Below are positions 1-13,500 of a DNA stretch of 64,000 nucleotides, one piece after another (position 1 is the first letter of the stretch; each line of letters opens with the position of its first letter). Made by a program: the position numbers and the translations under genes. Source of the DNA: Angiostrongylus vasorum (lineage: Eukaryota; Nematoda; Chromadorea; Rhabditida; Metastrongylidae); assembly GCA_018806985.1 (NCBI GenBank), contig JADANN010000460.1, positions 682,001-746,000 of the forward strand. Reading direction: 5' to 3'. The notes below the pieces were generated by a model. That model worked only from the letters and a program-made list of their open reading frames with translations. It was not told where the DNA came from and ran no database searches.

Positions 1-844
1 AGTGCTGTGATAAAGACTACTGGAGCACTTGCTGACCACAACAATCAAGTCCATTAATATCAACTTTGATGGCAAAAGTTCTGGAACATACCAATTCTAT
101 TAGCATGTTTGGAAGCATTTTATATGGCTGGTCAGATCTACACGTCCCATGTGCGTTCAGTGCGAATAAATAACCTAAGTAAGCAAGAACATTAGGCGAT
201 CAGAACTTTTTTTATACAGCTTCGGTCTACGGTGTTTTAAGGACTCGTTTCGTTCCACGGTTTTCAAAAACATCGCTGTTCGTTGTTTAGAAATCACAAC
301 ACTTCACTTGACGCAATATGTGCGAGAAATAAGTCGCTCTTTTACGTAAAAGAAATGCAGAAAAGAAATGGGAACAGGGAATTCTTTGTTTTTGCTCATC
401 TGGCGTGAAATCCACTTTTCCATCACTTTTTTTCGATGTTATGCTGAATGAGGTTTGATGAAAACTAAAGCAACTGGTAAACGGTTAACGCTTAGATCTT
501 CAGACAAGTATGTTGCTTTTAAGACGGAAAGCAGTTATAACGGTTGCCAAGTGGTAGCTGTGATTTAGAGGAAGATGGCTGTGACCCAGTACATTTCCAG
601 GGTTTTCCTATCTCTTACGAAATCTGAAATCAGTGTTGAAATGAGCTGGGAATCAAGAATTACATGTACTTCTTACAACCTGTTTGATATTTTATCTTCA
701 AAGGGAAAGGATCTTAGATCAGTGGACAACTGTCGTCGCGAATGGTCATTTTCGCTAAAGGAAGGCGAGGAGATCATCGTAATTATCGTTCGATTTGCTT
801 GTTGAGTGCACTCTATAAGCCCTTCACGACGACTATACATTCGC
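1..844. other. No confirmed gene; weak exon candidate
   Basis: AT-rich sequence without a recognisable repeat. An ATG-started 76-codon frame at 575-805 (+) has mixed, protein-like composition, but I found no clear splice sites or family match, so it stays a weak candidate rather than a gene call. Confidence 0.3.
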
Positions 845-2140
845 GTTTATCAAGCGCTTTAGATGAGAGACAACCAGTTGAGCAAACAGGATTTTGACAA
901 GGGTTCTGCTGCATGGACTACATCTAAACAATGCCCAAGGAAAAGCAACTCCGTCAGGAATACTATTTTTCTCTTGTCCTAACCTCTGACGACTATAAAG
1001 CAGGGTTGACCGGCATCGAAACGAATGAAATCCGATCACTTATCAACGAGTAAGAAATCGACCAGTGCTACTTAAGAGTTCTGGCTCACTGTTATCATAA
1101 TTAAAAGATAGAAACGGATAAAGCTCTTGGCATTGATCAATCTTGGGACGCGAGGTGCATTCAATATCTCCGAGCATCACTAGAAGGTGAGTGAATGCGT
1201 AAACACAATGACTAACAGTGGCCTACCGATGTATCAAAGCAGTGTTTTTATGGGCCAAGACAAGTCTGGCACCATTTTTTTCGACTCGGAGGGAAAGAAG
1301 GTTTAGCAAACTCGAAGCGTAGGAACGAACCAACGAGCGATCCAGTGTACAATAAAGGGAATCTCTAGCACTGCGCTATGCACCCTTGTTATCGTAATTT
1401 CATCACAAAAATATAGCTCGACACTTATTCACACTCCTCACAAAAGCTGTTTAATGCCGCATTGCAGTAGATGATGAAATTGCTTCACTAAAAAGAAAAG
1501 GGCGTACGTATCAATAAGGAATTCCTCTCACATTGTCTATTTGTTCATTGTTGGTGATACTGTCACAAGACAACCACCTAAAAGAGGAACAGTCATGTTT
1601 TCTAGGAGCAATAAAAGAACAAAGACAATGCTTAACTAACTTCAACAAAGCAGGAAAAACTTTGAATTGTGCATAGATAGGACGAATACTCAGTTAATGA
1701 GGAGCCTATGATGCGAACGTGAACAAATAGAACTAGATGCTCCTTTGATTGAGCCACTGACAGTCTTTTCCACTAAGACCACCTCCTACCTCTACCCTGG
1801 ATGTTCACTGACCATTAAGAACAACATGAAATAGGAAATAGTCAGAGGGAAGAAACTAGAATAGGCTGCGTTGGGGTTCTCAAAGAAGCCATTAACCAAG
1901 GAACAGATCCGAAAGTTTGCAATCATAATTTCGTACGACGGTCCTTCTAGCTCTAGAAGGAATGCGCAACTTAGATGTTTATAAATTATTCCATGTATGA
2001 GACCAAGAAGATTACACTTCCAAGGCAATTCATCTAAAACCTGTATCATGCGATGAGAAGAATACACGAGAGATGAGCGAAAAGAACTGCAAAGTAAAAC
2101 TTCAAGAAAATGTAAGTTTCCTATAGGGATGACCACCTAA
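845..2140 (+). mobile_element. RTE-B LINE reverse transcriptase remnant (split)
   Basis: Decayed reverse transcriptase coding sequence of a second RTE-type LINE, here called RTE-B. Around 860-895 the frame reads LDERQPVEQTGF, a well-known RT fingers/palm stretch. After the SINE at 1108-1330 the same gene resumes with a KLFNAALQ-like motif near 1450. It then continues to a QIELDAPLIE...TTSYLYPG stretch (about 1725-1800), which corresponds to the region before the LINE C-terminal domain. Frame must be switched several times and stops are frequent, so it is non-functional. The right boundary is uncertain because similarity fades after about 1930. The copy is 5' truncated and lacks the APE endonuclease. 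The assignment rests on my memory of hookworm RTE proteins. Confidence 0.55.
1108..1330 (-). mobile_element. SINE-1 copy (tRNA-derived)
   Basis: Plus-strand text begins with the family's reversed 3' end (GGATAAAGCTCTTGGCATTG) and runs into the shared body (GTGGCCTACCGATGTATC). The tRNA-like head is lost or degenerate. It interrupts the RTE-B remnant, so it inserted after that LINE. Confidence 0.6.
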
Positions 2141-2960
2141 ACCAAGGATGGAGAGCCAGTTGCAAACGCTTTACAGATCACGATCTTATATTGCTCACGT
2201 CAGCATGTTCTAGGCAAGCCGCCACCATGGAAAATAATCGCGAGGTGGAAGCGAATAGAAAATGTGTTTAAGAGTGCCACTACTCGTAAAAAACAGACGC
2301 CAAAGGATTAATATAAGTCAGTTGAAATCTACATTTGTTCAAAGTCCTCCAGACAAACTTGACAGGTATTAGAGATATGGTTTCCGCTTCATTTCTTATT
2401 CTGAAAACAGGTTGAAAGTAACTGAAAACTGATTTTAATTTTTAGTTCGACAGTCAAAAAATATTTGTTTAAACACTTTCACGGCTGTATTCCCATCACC
2501 CGCGGAGGCTCTATTTAGGACAGTACACTCTCTCTGTCGTTGATAGGATAGGTTTTTTAAAAAAACGCAATCACATGCTTTTTCGTGCTCGACCAAAGTT
2601 GTATGATGAAACAGGTACTATTCTAAAAATATTTTGATTGCCTATGGCTTAACTGCGGAAATCGTCCAGAGGTTGTAGAACGTAATCAATAATAAAACTA
2701 GGGCGCAATTGCAAAGTTCCCGTCGATTACTCTTCTTGAGCAAGATGAGTGATGCTGACTGACCGCAGCAATGTATTCTAAAAACCTAGCCATGGATCCC
2801 TCCTTTGAGAATTCAATTTAAATATATGCTTTTGATCACAAGTGGAATTTTCATAGGAATGAGTCCTAAAAAACGAGCTTTGGAGTGCAAATACGACCTG
2901 AAATTCTTGATTGAAGAAAAAAGAATTTTTGGCACACCGTAGTCTCTTTCTATTTATCTT
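2141..2960. other. Unassigned, mostly non-coding
   Basis: The first 200 bases may still be degraded RTE-B C-terminal sequence. The rest is AT-rich, with no gene or repeat that I can recognise. Confidence 0.3.
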
Positions 2961-3240
2961 TCTATTTATTACCTATTCTTTTTTCATAGTAAAGTATGAT
3001 GTGAAATATAACTACAATGATGCCGAGCTATTATGTTTCCAAAACCCCAGAGCTCAAGTGTCTGAGATGGTGATCGAACACGCTGTTACCCTTTCCGGGG
3101 GCTGACGCGTTCACCACCGCACCATACGGAACCTTCGTTCCGCATTTCTCTTAGCTGTGTTTAAACGTATCGGTGCTATCAGCAATCACCCATCAATAGG
3201 ATTGATCTGGGAAGCACAAAGTATCATCGACTCCACTAAA
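2961..3240 (-). mobile_element. Foldback MITE with tRNA-like arm
   Basis: The left end resembles the long terminal inverted repeat of the copy at 49131 (GAAATATAACTACAATGATG). It is followed by a minus-strand tRNA-like arm with box B GTTCGATCAC near 3070, the box A region near 3110, and the CAATCACC central segment. The right terminal repeat is missing or diverged. Confidence 0.55.
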
Positions 3241-3600
3241 CCATAATGTAGACTATTCATTCAATGCCTTTTAGACAACTACGGTCCAGAGTTTAGCAAA
3301 TTCTTTAGAATCATTGTAGTTTTGTTCTTTTACTATACTCTTAAACGTGCCTTAGATGATAATTCCTTTCTGGCCTGAAGACGAGTCGAACTTTCATATA
3401 AAGAGAGCGATGATCGTATCTGGTACAGAATTATGGGCTTATGGAGGCGTCAAATAGGACAGACGCAGCAGACGATAACACCCAGAATAGTTCTTGTAGA
3501 GTGAAGGGAGGTTGCTCACTAACAAGGTTTTTATTGACAGAGCACTAATTTACTCTCAGATAAGTTTATGAACGTAAAAGTTGAAATTGGGAGATTTTAC
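3241..3600. other. Intergenic, nothing recognised
   Basis: AT-rich sequence; no coding frame or repeat recognised. Confidence 0.3.
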
Positions 3601-3930
3601 TCTTGATGTATCTCAAATGTTTCAAGCTGCTTATTACCAAGGAACATCGCCGTCTCTGCACCGGGCCCACGAAGTATCTCATCACTTCGGTGTCGGACAA
3701 TTGGTACAAGATTTGTCTGGTACATCCACGCGTGAACGCTCTGGCACGGCTATTACAGAACTCCAGGATAAAACAAGTCGACCAGCATCCAATGATATGC
3801 GTGAAGTAGACGAAAAAAATCTTCAGGCAGGAGGCGAAGTCATAAGCAGAGGTTCTAAGACCTTGCAGGTGGTGGATGCGAGGAAACGAATCGAATGAAA
3901 GAAGTGCTGTAATCCGCACAGTCTTATACA
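3601..3930 (+). mobile_element. Composite SINE-3 copy
   Basis: Shares with the copy at 16305 the GGGCCCACC...CTTCGGTGTCGGACAAT body and the ending GATGCGAGGAAACGAATCG followed by GAAGTGCTG and ATCCGCAC. The A-rich tail is not preserved. Apparent open frames on both strands (3581-3898 + and 3566-3931 -) come from the repeat and are not genes. Confidence 0.55.
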
Positions 3931-4374
3931 TGTGATATCGGGTCCCGCAGGAATAATAGTAACATTTAAAAGTTCCCTTTGTGAAAATAATCTTTTACAA
4001 TACGGAAAAAAACATCATGCTCTTCATTTGCTTTCAGTTTCATAGCAATCTAGTAGTTTTCATCAATTCTTAGAAGTTAGAATGCGTTCAAATGCGTACC
4101 ACAGTGGAACAACGTGGCAGATTTGAGAGCAGTTAGATTTTCTTAGGATGTTAAAGAAAAATATTGCAACCAACACATGATTAGCAAACCGCTTTGATTA
4201 GTCACTAACACTGAAAGTGTTTGGGTTTTAAAACAAAACTCGAATCATAATGCGCACAAATGATTTGATTTGTAAAAGAAGACAATAATAGTTCCCAAAA
4301 AGGGTCAGATGTGTTAAGGGGAGTGCAATGAGATTCCTTAAATTTTTATTCATTGTGAGAAACATCCAATAATG
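3931..4374. other. Intergenic, nothing recognised
   Basis: AT-rich, no coding or repeat signal that I can name. Confidence 0.3.
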
Positions 4375-4690
4375 AACCTCATCGTAATTTTGCTGAGATA
4401 TTTGCAAAACTCTGGACTGCAGGTGTCTGCGGTGGGAAAGGAGCACGATATTAACCTTTCCGGGAGTAACGCGTTCACCATCACGCCATGCGAGTCCCTT
4501 GCTTTGCCCGTCTCTCAGCCATGTTGTCACCCCCGGAAAGCGTAATAGTGTGTTCGGCACCCACTGCAAACACCACCAGTCCGGAATTTTGCAAATATCT
4601 CAGCAACATTGTGATTATATTTCTCATAATACGCGCCGTTAAAAAAATATCAGCCGGCAAATAAAAACTGACGACGTAATGAACTTCATC
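4375..4690 (-). mobile_element. Foldback MITE, two partial arms
   Basis: The left arm starts TGCTGAGATATTTGCAAAAC and the right arm ends as its reverse complement (TTTTGCAAATATCTCAGCAA near 4590), followed by the GCCGTTAAAAAAATA terminal segment. The left arm holds the tRNA-like unit in minus orientation. The right arm keeps only its outer half (CCCCCGGAAAGCGTAATAG to CACCCACTGCA). Confidence 0.65.
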
Positions 4691-5082
4691 AGTGGAATAG
4701 ATCTAGACTATACATATAGAGGAATAATGTCCAGATTACAACTGTTTATTCCACAACAAAGCCTGGAACATCTCTTGGCTAGCTGTTAGTACACTGTAGC
4801 ATCTAAAGTACTAAATCATGATTATTTTATATATGTTAACAAAAAGTTTTGGAAACATTGTGGACTTAGTAGGAAGAGCAACGTTTTTTTCTCGAAAGAG
4901 GATACCATTTTGAAGTTTACTATTTCACTGTTACTGTTAAGTAGTACAACATAATAGTACGTTTTACGGTCTGTTTAAATCATCCCCAATCGGTCAATGA
5001 ATTATTCATAGGAATTGGTGCCTTAAGGAGTCAACAACGGAAAACGAATGCCTAAGACCCGAGGACGACCTCAAGACAGCTA

Positions 5083-5263
5083 TTTCACGATTCCATGGAA
5101 CAGCACGCTCTAACCGCGTTAAAGATGTCAGAGATGAGAGAAAACGGTAGGATACCAAATCGCAGGTTCATCTCTTCATGCAAAAAGCTTTGTGTGAATG
5201 ATGTTCGAAGGAAAACTAAAGGAATGGATGTGCTGGTTATGAGCTCATGTGTCATCGGACCAA
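5083..5263 (+). CDS. Candidate internal exon, unknown protein
   Basis: An open frame runs from a weak acceptor (CTCAAGACAG, ending about 5079-5082) to a perfect donor (CCAA/GTAAGT at 5264). The conceptual peptide is basic (residues such as RRFISSCKKL and DVRRKTKGMDVL). I do not recognise the family and found no partner exon in phase. It could be a chance open frame; the strong donor is the only real support. Confidence 0.22.
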
Positions 5264-5727
5264 GTAAGTCACTTAATAGTGAGATGCCGAATAAGCGAAA
5301 TAATTCAAAATAAGCAGATCGCCAACGATAACTAACCTAACAATATTGGAAACGCTACAAAGATCTAGACAGCAAGGTTTCCCTCATAAATATCACGTTC
5401 TATATATCTCTAATATAAAGTAGTTGTCATAAAAACAAGCAACAATCCTTTGCATAGTTCTGGTTTATTAAAATATATTTCTAAGCAAGTAGATAAAAAC
5501 TAGATAGCTGAATAATTCGTCTAAAACAGAACCAACTTTTTGCGCCAAGCGTCCCTCGCTTTGCGCGCGATAGATAGTGTTATTGTTTATTTCGATGGTA
5601 TCTCGCAATGACAGTTTCACAGCAGCCAGAAACCGCTCGAAGGAGATGAAGCTGAATTGAGTAAAAATAAATGAAAATTACTTGGGACTCGAAACACAGG
5701 AAAGTAATAGTTTGATAATGGCTAAAC

Positions 5728-5813
5728 CCGTCGGCTGGAGCAACTTTTCCCACACATGAAAGGAATGTGGGTGGCAACTGTGGGTGGTGCAGCTCGCCAA
5801 ATCTCTCGCACAA
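5728..5813 (-). CDS. Candidate internal exon, unknown protein
   Basis: On the minus strand a good acceptor (AAGTTTTGCAG) precedes 28 codons (starts LCERFGELHHPQLPPTFL, ends VAPAD) that end at GG/GTTTAG, phase 2. The composition is protein-like, but a second open frame overlaps it and no adjacent exon was confirmed. Function unknown. Confidence 0.22.
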
Positions 5814-6518
5814 CTGCAAAACTTATAATAGAGTGAAATATATTTAAAATATTGCCCAAGTTTGAGAACGTTGGGAAGTCAATGGCTGAACAAGTAGAAA
5901 GAGCACTCCTCGAACAGCCGACTATTAATCTTAATAGTAAAGCTTGTCTATTAGCCGGCAATAAGAAAGTTTCTCTGTATGTTCGTATTTTAAATATGTT
6001 TCTGAAAACAAAATATGGATTTCAGTAGTTTAACGCAATCCGCCGCGGAGCCGTTTTTCATGACCGGCACAACCGAAAATGAGCAATTTTGCGTTGGCTG
6101 CGGGTTTTCTGGTTTTTTGACAGTAAAAAAATCTTATCTCAGCAACTAGCGAGCTCGAGAGGAAGAAACGCCGCTCTATCGTTCTATGAGTATGAGCGAT
6201 ATGTATGGTACTATTTACTATGTGTCACTATAGTCCGTAATGCATATGCGTAGCTGTCGGCATTTGGAAGTAATTTTCAGTTTGTGTAAAGTCTACGTCG
6301 ATATTCTCATAATGCACACATTCTATACAATGACCATAGCGATTAAAATGAAGTAACAATAAATTGATAGTCGAATTATCGGCTGATGAACGTTTGCGAG
6401 TATTTTTTTCGTAAAGCATTAAATGTAGAGGATGACTTTTTTCTGTCTAAGCCCTCCCACTTTGATTTGCTTGTGATTAGCTATTGAATATAGAGAATAT
6501 AATATGTAGAATATATCG

Positions 6519-6523
<5 letters not shown>

Positions 6524-6562
<39 letters not shown>
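6524..6562. repeat. (AT)n microsatellite
   Basis: About 19 uninterrupted TA/AT units. Confidence 0.95.
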
Positions 6563-6564
<2 letters not shown>

Positions 6565-6569
6565 TGCGG

Positions 6570-9500
6570 TAAAAAACTCTGGAGAACTCACCAAACTGAA
6601 TGTGGATAATGTAGTGTTATACGCTCTTTTGCTCAAACCGCTATGGACACTATAGCGTCCATATGGAGCGCAATGGGTAAAAGGACGTTTTTACTATTGC
6701 TTATTGATTAAAACGCCGTTATGAAATGCACATAACTTTTGTCCTTCATATTCATGAAACCCTAACACAAGGTACGATACGACAAACTATTAGGGATAAG
6801 CAAATAGACCACATCAGAAATCGCATGTATAAATCAGAAATTGAAAGGCGAATTTTTCACTCTTTTTTCATGAAAGCCCAATCAGACATAAAAAAGAAAA
6901 TCCTAGGTTTCTCTGCCAGCGCAAGAAATCCGCGTAAGAAACGTCATTGCACATGATCAAAATACGGGCTGGTACACACCACTAGTTATGGAGCAATACA
7001 TGAGTAAACATATCAAAAACGAACGCACTTTAATAAACGAGCCAAGGAGAACCGCGCCGAAAGCATCCAATCATCTAATATATAAGGCCTTAGATCCAAA
7101 CACTATAATAAAGTGGTGAGAACTAGATAAGATAAAACTCGCACACATTTCCATTTTCAGATAATTCGGAAATTAATGCTGCCATGGTGGAGCTCTAGGT
7201 TTCTGAAGACTACATAGCTCTTCACGGCATTTGTTGTACGCGTCTTAGTTGCTGGACATTTGTTCAGAAAGGAGAACTCGTGGAAGCGAAAAGTAATTGT
7301 GGGTGGGTTCAACATGTAGTCGGACGCCGCCATGGAAGAGAGTTGGTCCATTTCAACTGGTCAACATTGGTGGCTGATGCTGCAGTTCTCAGTTCATCCT
7401 CCACATCTATTGATGATAGTTCTCTCCCATAATCCTCACATCATAATTTAGAAAACGTTAACGAATAATTTAATCTGCTGAGCACAAGAAAAACTTATCA
7501 TAACTCGGTTACAACAAACATTTGCTTCGGGATAAGTTTCGATTATTCACACTTGTTGAACACTGTGCATAACGTATACGACACCTAGTTTAAAGGAAGA
7601 GCAGCAGAAACGCTAATAAAATCCACTTTCTGTTCAAGAGTAGTTCAAGAGGGGCTTGAAAATCTAGCCCAATCTGGCAGCTTTCCATGTACTGATCACG
7701 GAAACAGTAGGTTTGTATTAGATTTGGGAATCGCTCAGAGATTCTACGCTTGCGGAAATATCGTGTGTAAACGTTCTGTGGGAAAGTGTTGATTGATCGT
7801 GGGATAATAAATGACGATTACTCATATTCAGTGAGAAAATCGAGAAGGAATTGATACGATGAGATAGGCAGGGGTTTGTAGAAATATTGTTATCGTTGCA
7901 AAAGACACTATCGCCTCAAAATAGCTCATGAATAAAAAATAAATGAAACTATAAATGAAGGACAGAACTTCGAAAACTAGGCATAACTTAGGAAGACATG
8001 TGGATCGAACTCATCAACGTTAACGCTTGATCATCGAATTGCACATGGCCAAAGAAAAAGTCACCGTTTCATATCGAACTTTTCCAGTGCGAGATGTATC
8101 CAAAATATCGAAGAGAATCCGAAGAGATTCGATGAATTCTGGATGTAAGTCTGGTGATGAATTCTCGAATCCTTAAATAACATCGTATAGGATTCACTGC
8201 CAAACACAGTTGAAGATAATATCTAGAAACCTCTTCTGAAGCGTAATGTTACATGGAAATAGATGGGCGACTGAGTTGGGTTGACATTCGTTATAACTAA
8301 AAGAAAACTCACGCATTCCTAAGGAGGATCGTTCACGCTGCCTAATACGAAGCCGTGGTTGTTAGCTGAGGACAGAATGATTGCAACGCGCTAAAAATAA
8401 GCACGGTGAGGATGCGTAACAAAGGGACGATGAATGGAGTACTAGCGTGACTACAGACGAGAGTCTAAATACAGTTGAGTTATCAGTTCTGCATGAAAGC
8501 CGTTCTCCGTAAATGTACGAAATCATGCAGCGAATCGTTGTAAGGATTAACATGTTGAACGTCCACATCGGCAATTTGGTTCATTTTTTTCGCAGCTTAA
8601 AGGCTACACCTGCGTGTCCTAGTTTATTGACAAGCTAACACAGCTTTTCAGTAATTCCTTATTTTGACTAACGTCTTGTCGATATATAGGATATCAACGA
8701 TTAAGATTTAGATTTTCAATGACTAATTGCAGAAATGTAAAGCGCTTCACATCACTATCAAAAGACTAGTTTCTAAAAAAGAGGAATTCTAGTTTAGGCT
8801 AAGAGTGCGACAAAGGAAATTTCTACTCAATAAACCATCCAAGTAACCTGTGGTCACGTGTTGTTGTTTATCCCGGTAGCCGTCAATTAAGTGGAATGCT
8901 CTCAAATATAGCAGCAATTCGGCCTCTCCTGTATTAAAGATGCTCAATTGTCACCGCTAGCCCGAAAGACACGAAGTATATCATCCCTTGGTACGAGGTG
9001 CTTTATTTCGTGCTGTATTTAGCGAAAAAAGTAATAATCAGTACCATGTCTGACTAACCATGGTATTATTTGCCCTTACTTGACATTACCGACAGACATA
9101 TTGAACTACTGTCCAGTTCTGGTGATGGTTCTCAGGACGAACCTCAGATGGACATAGCAGCAGTTTGACAACATAAACATCCTATAACCACGACGGTACG
9201 GTAAACTTTCAGGTTGACTGAACAACTAATGCAAAGTTCTCGATGATTTCTCTTTTTAGGGAGACAACTTGCTAGGATCTATATGCCTATCCCTATTTAG
9301 AAGGAATGGAAGTGAAACTGAAGATGATACCACGTACCACGTCTACGAGGCAGCATCGACATTTGAAATTGGATTGAAAACTTAATGTTGGACATAAGTT
9401 ATAAAAGTTAAAAAGTCTGTATTTATATTTAAGGAAGACAAAAAATTGAGTGGTGACTATGGAACCGTGTAATTTTTCATGTAAAAGTGGAAAAAAAATC

Positions 9501-11179
9501 CAAAGGTGCGAAAGATCTTCGTAGGTTTCCAAAACACTTTAACTTGAGTGGGTCGCGGTTCACAGCTTGATAGAAGGTTCGAGTGAAAAACGAGGAAACT
9601 TTCCAGAATATGAAGCCTTTAGCACTACGCGTCTAATCAAATAGAAACACGTTTTATTATTTCGTCTCTCATATAGGTCATAGTTAGTTCCGATTACTAT
9701 AAAAATTTTTAAAAATCTGATGATCAAAAGTGACCAAACGAGCCTGGGGAATCATAGCTGTTGAAATATAGTTGCATAGGCTGAGCTTAATAGAAGAGGT
9801 TGGTAATACTCGATGTGGAGCGGAAGAATCGGATAAGCACAGAGCTAACAAAAGACGCCAATGACGGAAGCATAGAGGTCAGCAAAGGTAAACGAGTTTG
9901 TCCTTTACGTCCTTCAGCATGAGAGAAAAAATGGGCGTGACCATAATTATGCTCCAGTACCGGCTTAACCACAATTATGCTTAATGGATAGTCAGAGGTA
10001 TATTCCATCAGCTGATAACTAGTGCTAGATGTGGTCAGGATGCCTTTCAATATTGAACATCAATCCCAGCTGTCTAGTCAGCTTCATAATTATTCCACGA
10101 AATCACACCCTTCTTTTCTACTCAAGTATTTACAGAATGAATGCGTCAACTTCCAAGCCTTAGCCAATATCGATTTGAATGACGATATCAAGACTACAGT
10201 TGTCCGTAGGAATGCTTCTAGTCGCCTGAGAGAAAGCGAAATTAGGCCAGATGATATCTTTAGACGAGAGAGATATGCAACGGATGAAACCTAAATACAT
10301 TATAGAATACGTCCGCGAATGCTGAACCAATCCATTCATTTAATTCAGTTCGAAAATGTAGATTGTGGCAATTCAAAAGGTATGATGACACACACGGACA
10401 TCTACACGACACGCCAACAAAGCTCATAATTAACAACACTGTCATTTGGAAAGACAAAGACTGGAATATAAAGTAATCATTTGTCGATCACAGTTCACTT
10501 ATGTGTGCCTGCCTGTTAAGACGGGTTGGGTGAAACTTCACGTCAGAAATAATGAGGCAATGAATACCAACTTTTCTAAAAGGAGCGCATAATTGTAATA
10601 ATGAGTAAATAAACTTTTCATGAGCAATGCACTAAACAAATATGGAATTTTCACTGGGAGTTGTTGAGCGTTCATTGAATGAATTGTCTCATTACCTAGC
10701 TTCTATTATGTTATAAAATTAGTTCAACAGTAGCGAAATTTGGTTACTTCATCGACAAAAAAATCGGAAAATCATTGAACACACAAGGAAGTTGTGCCCA
10801 TAGTGTAAAATTGGATGATAATTTGGTAGCTCACGTCTGAAAACCATTTATTAAAGTAGATGAAGAGCCAGACAATCAAACGGAAGATCTGTACGGGAAG
10901 CTCTTATTGACAGGCGTTACAGTTGTACAAAAATCCTCTTCTTCTCATTCATAAGAAAAGCGCGAGAAAAGAAGCAAATCATTCGGCAACGTTGGCAGAG
11001 TTTGAGACAATTTGGACGAATTAGAACACAATATCATGGTTTGGCCACGAAGTGGACTCCTACAATCTAAAAGGTGTAGTTAAGTTATGTGCTCTTTCAT
11101 TGCCGGACTTCGAGGCCAAACCATGACATTTACACATAACAGTGCAGAAGAACTTTTGAAAAAAAAGCTTGACGAAAAC
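6570..11179. other. Long unique AT-rich stretch, no confirmed gene
   Basis: No transposon family of this window appears here. Several ATG frames of 60-90 codons exist, including 10022-10294 (+) and the partly overlapping 9787-10050 (-), both protein-like in composition. Neither has convincing splice sites or a family match, so no gene is called. Confidence 0.3.
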
Positions 11180-11520
11180 GTATTCAGTGGAACTGACTAC
11201 ACACGAGTTCTTCGCCTCTGCAGTGACCCTCTGCAGTGACTGACAGATAGAATGTGGGTAGGCGAACCCACCCGCCCACACGCCGAGCGCCTGGGAGTCT
11301 GTGCGGGCGGCCAGCGCTCCGAAACCGTGCCGACTGAGTGGTGCAGTACCGACAAAGCACACACCGCAGAACACACATACTGTGCGCACTTATCGTCCCA
11401 GCAATGGACACTCTTGTTGTGTCCTGGGAGGTTGGTTGAAAAAGAGGCCGAGAGACTCAACGACGATACATCCCCACGGCCTCATTCATTATGGGCTTTG
11501 GAGAATACGCTGCATCTGAA
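11180..11520. other. GC-rich patch of unknown origin
   Basis: A clearly GC-richer island inside AT-rich DNA, opening with a short imperfect tandem (two CTCTGCAGTGAC units at about 11216-11242). All frames stay open for 60-110 codons because stops are rare at this composition, and none resembles a known protein. Confidence 0.4.
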
Positions 11521-11529
11521 ACATATGTA

Positions 11530-13500
11530 AACGTCTCTGTTCTCACCTAATTTTCACGCATAGATCATTTAAATTTCCGATTAAAAAATTATAGTGTGAA
11601 CTGTGGTAGCACGGTAAGCACAGATATGAGTCATAAAAATCGATAAAAGTTACAAAAACGAATCGACATGTTTGCTTTTATTATGTTAAACAAGAAGTCC
11701 TGTGGCCGAACCCCAACAATTTTTACTTTTCACAGGGTCCCGTCTAACCAGGTCGGTGATTTTTTATCAAGTTCCACGTTCCCCCTCCAACCCCCGCTTA
11801 CGCAGCAAGCGCATTTAGTCGTGCCCTCTCAAACTATGCATAGCATATCGTTCTTTGACGATATCGATTTTTAGGCTCGCGTACTATACAGAGGTTTAAT
11901 GCACCTGATTTTTATCCATGTACTTCCGAATATAGCAGTGCTTCGATAGAATTCAGCGCTGAAATTTGAGTCAAAAAAATCAATAAATATCGTTCCTTCT
12001 GAACTCTAATGCGTTGTTTGTAGACACTACTGAATGTTTGATAATGAGGATTCAACAGTTCCTATACAAGCACCAAACAAGAATGCCATTGTAGAAAAAC
12101 CCAAAGGTTCATGTTAGTGTAAGTAGCCGTAATAGTCAACATTTACAGAAAAGAAGATATTTGAATGCGCAAACTATCTGCGTAAGGTGTGCTCTTTGTC
12201 AATGAGCAGCGATTTCGCAGAATATCGATCGAATCAATCAGCAGGGGAGCACAAGCTATCATCATATGACTCCATTTTGGAAACTTGACGAAACAAAAAT
12301 GAAGGAAACACGGATCGTTGAATTGTCCACATGGGGACGGGTGAATCTTTCTCAGCATCCTGTGAGAGTCGATATAGTAATAACACTTTTCATAAGCGCT
12401 GATAAGAGTTCACTCAAACGTCGAACATTTTCTGCACTCCATACCTGACTCATGCGTGCTTGCCGATCCTTCTGAGGATTCTATGCTAAATACGTTCGTT
12501 CATGTAACTACCCATCTCATTATATACGATTTAAACAAATATTGTAGACATAATTGCTTGTTGACAACATTCTTAGGAAAAAAACCCATAGGATGATTTG
12601 ACTACAATCGATGAGGACACACTTTCTGAACTCGGAAAATCAGTATTTCGTGCAATGAGAACAAGTGCTCAACATTCAATCCTTTCACAAAATCCCCCGA
12701 AAAAAAGCTTCCTCAGTCATTGCAGCTTAGTTCGTTTTTCTCTTCACTTTCTGGTACACTATGGTGGTAACGGCTTGTGTAAAATTATATTAACACCAGT
12801 CATCACGCCGTGCACTATCACCACGCAGTTGGATAGTCTGATCCGGCTGTGCAACGAAATTTCCCTAGTGCTTTGTTGTCAGAGAGTGCAGTACAAACGT
12901 GGCCTCGTTCCAACAAATGCCCTAGAGTAAATGAAGCCTTTCACCTTCTGGGATCTGATAAGCGGTAAGAAACTTGTCCAGGAGAACAAAAACTCTTTCT
13001 TAATGCATCGGCAGGCCACTTAAGATACTGTGTACTCCAAACGTATGCGTTAAATTGCCTGTATTCATGGAACTAAATTTCCCACAGTTGCTCACGCAGC
13101 ACTACTTATCGTTAATCCTTTAGTGGCGTAGCACCAAAACGGCGCTCTTGTTAACTCTCAGCACCAACTTTTCACTAATCTTAGAACTGATATAAGTAAG
13201 TCACTATTTTTCTTGATGAACAGATACAAATATGTTAATGCAATCTTTATTTCATACTCGGAAAAGTTTTGGAGAATTTAGCCTTATTCCAGAGCCTGCC
13301 TGGAAAGATCAAATTCATTGACAATCTACTCAGCCAAATGTTTTCATAACCTCAACAGAAAGAACTCGAAACCCAGTTTTCAATGACGTGGAAAGTAGAT
13401 TCTCTGAACACTCACTGTTGCTTCAAACCGACCGTCGTTTAACTTCATTAGTAACAATCAATGCCTTCTTGGGTTGTTAAGCTAACATGAGGTTGATAGA
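11530..13500. other. No gene recognised
   Basis: AT-rich. At 13322 there is a single copy of the dispersed string CAATCTACTCAGCCAAA, which also occurs near the PLE-type ends at 18432 and 40000. A 110-codon frame at 12598-12930 (+) has no recognisable motifs. Confidence 0.3.

Noticed and set aside
3566..3931. Protein-coding gene on either strand
   Set aside because: Both frames lie inside a SINE-3 copy.
10022..10294. 90-codon host exon
   Set aside because: Protein-like composition, but no good splice sites and an equally plausible partly overlapping frame on the other strand.
11184..11530. Overlapping genes in all frames of the GC-rich patch
   Set aside because: Few stops are expected at this composition; no motif or splice evidence.
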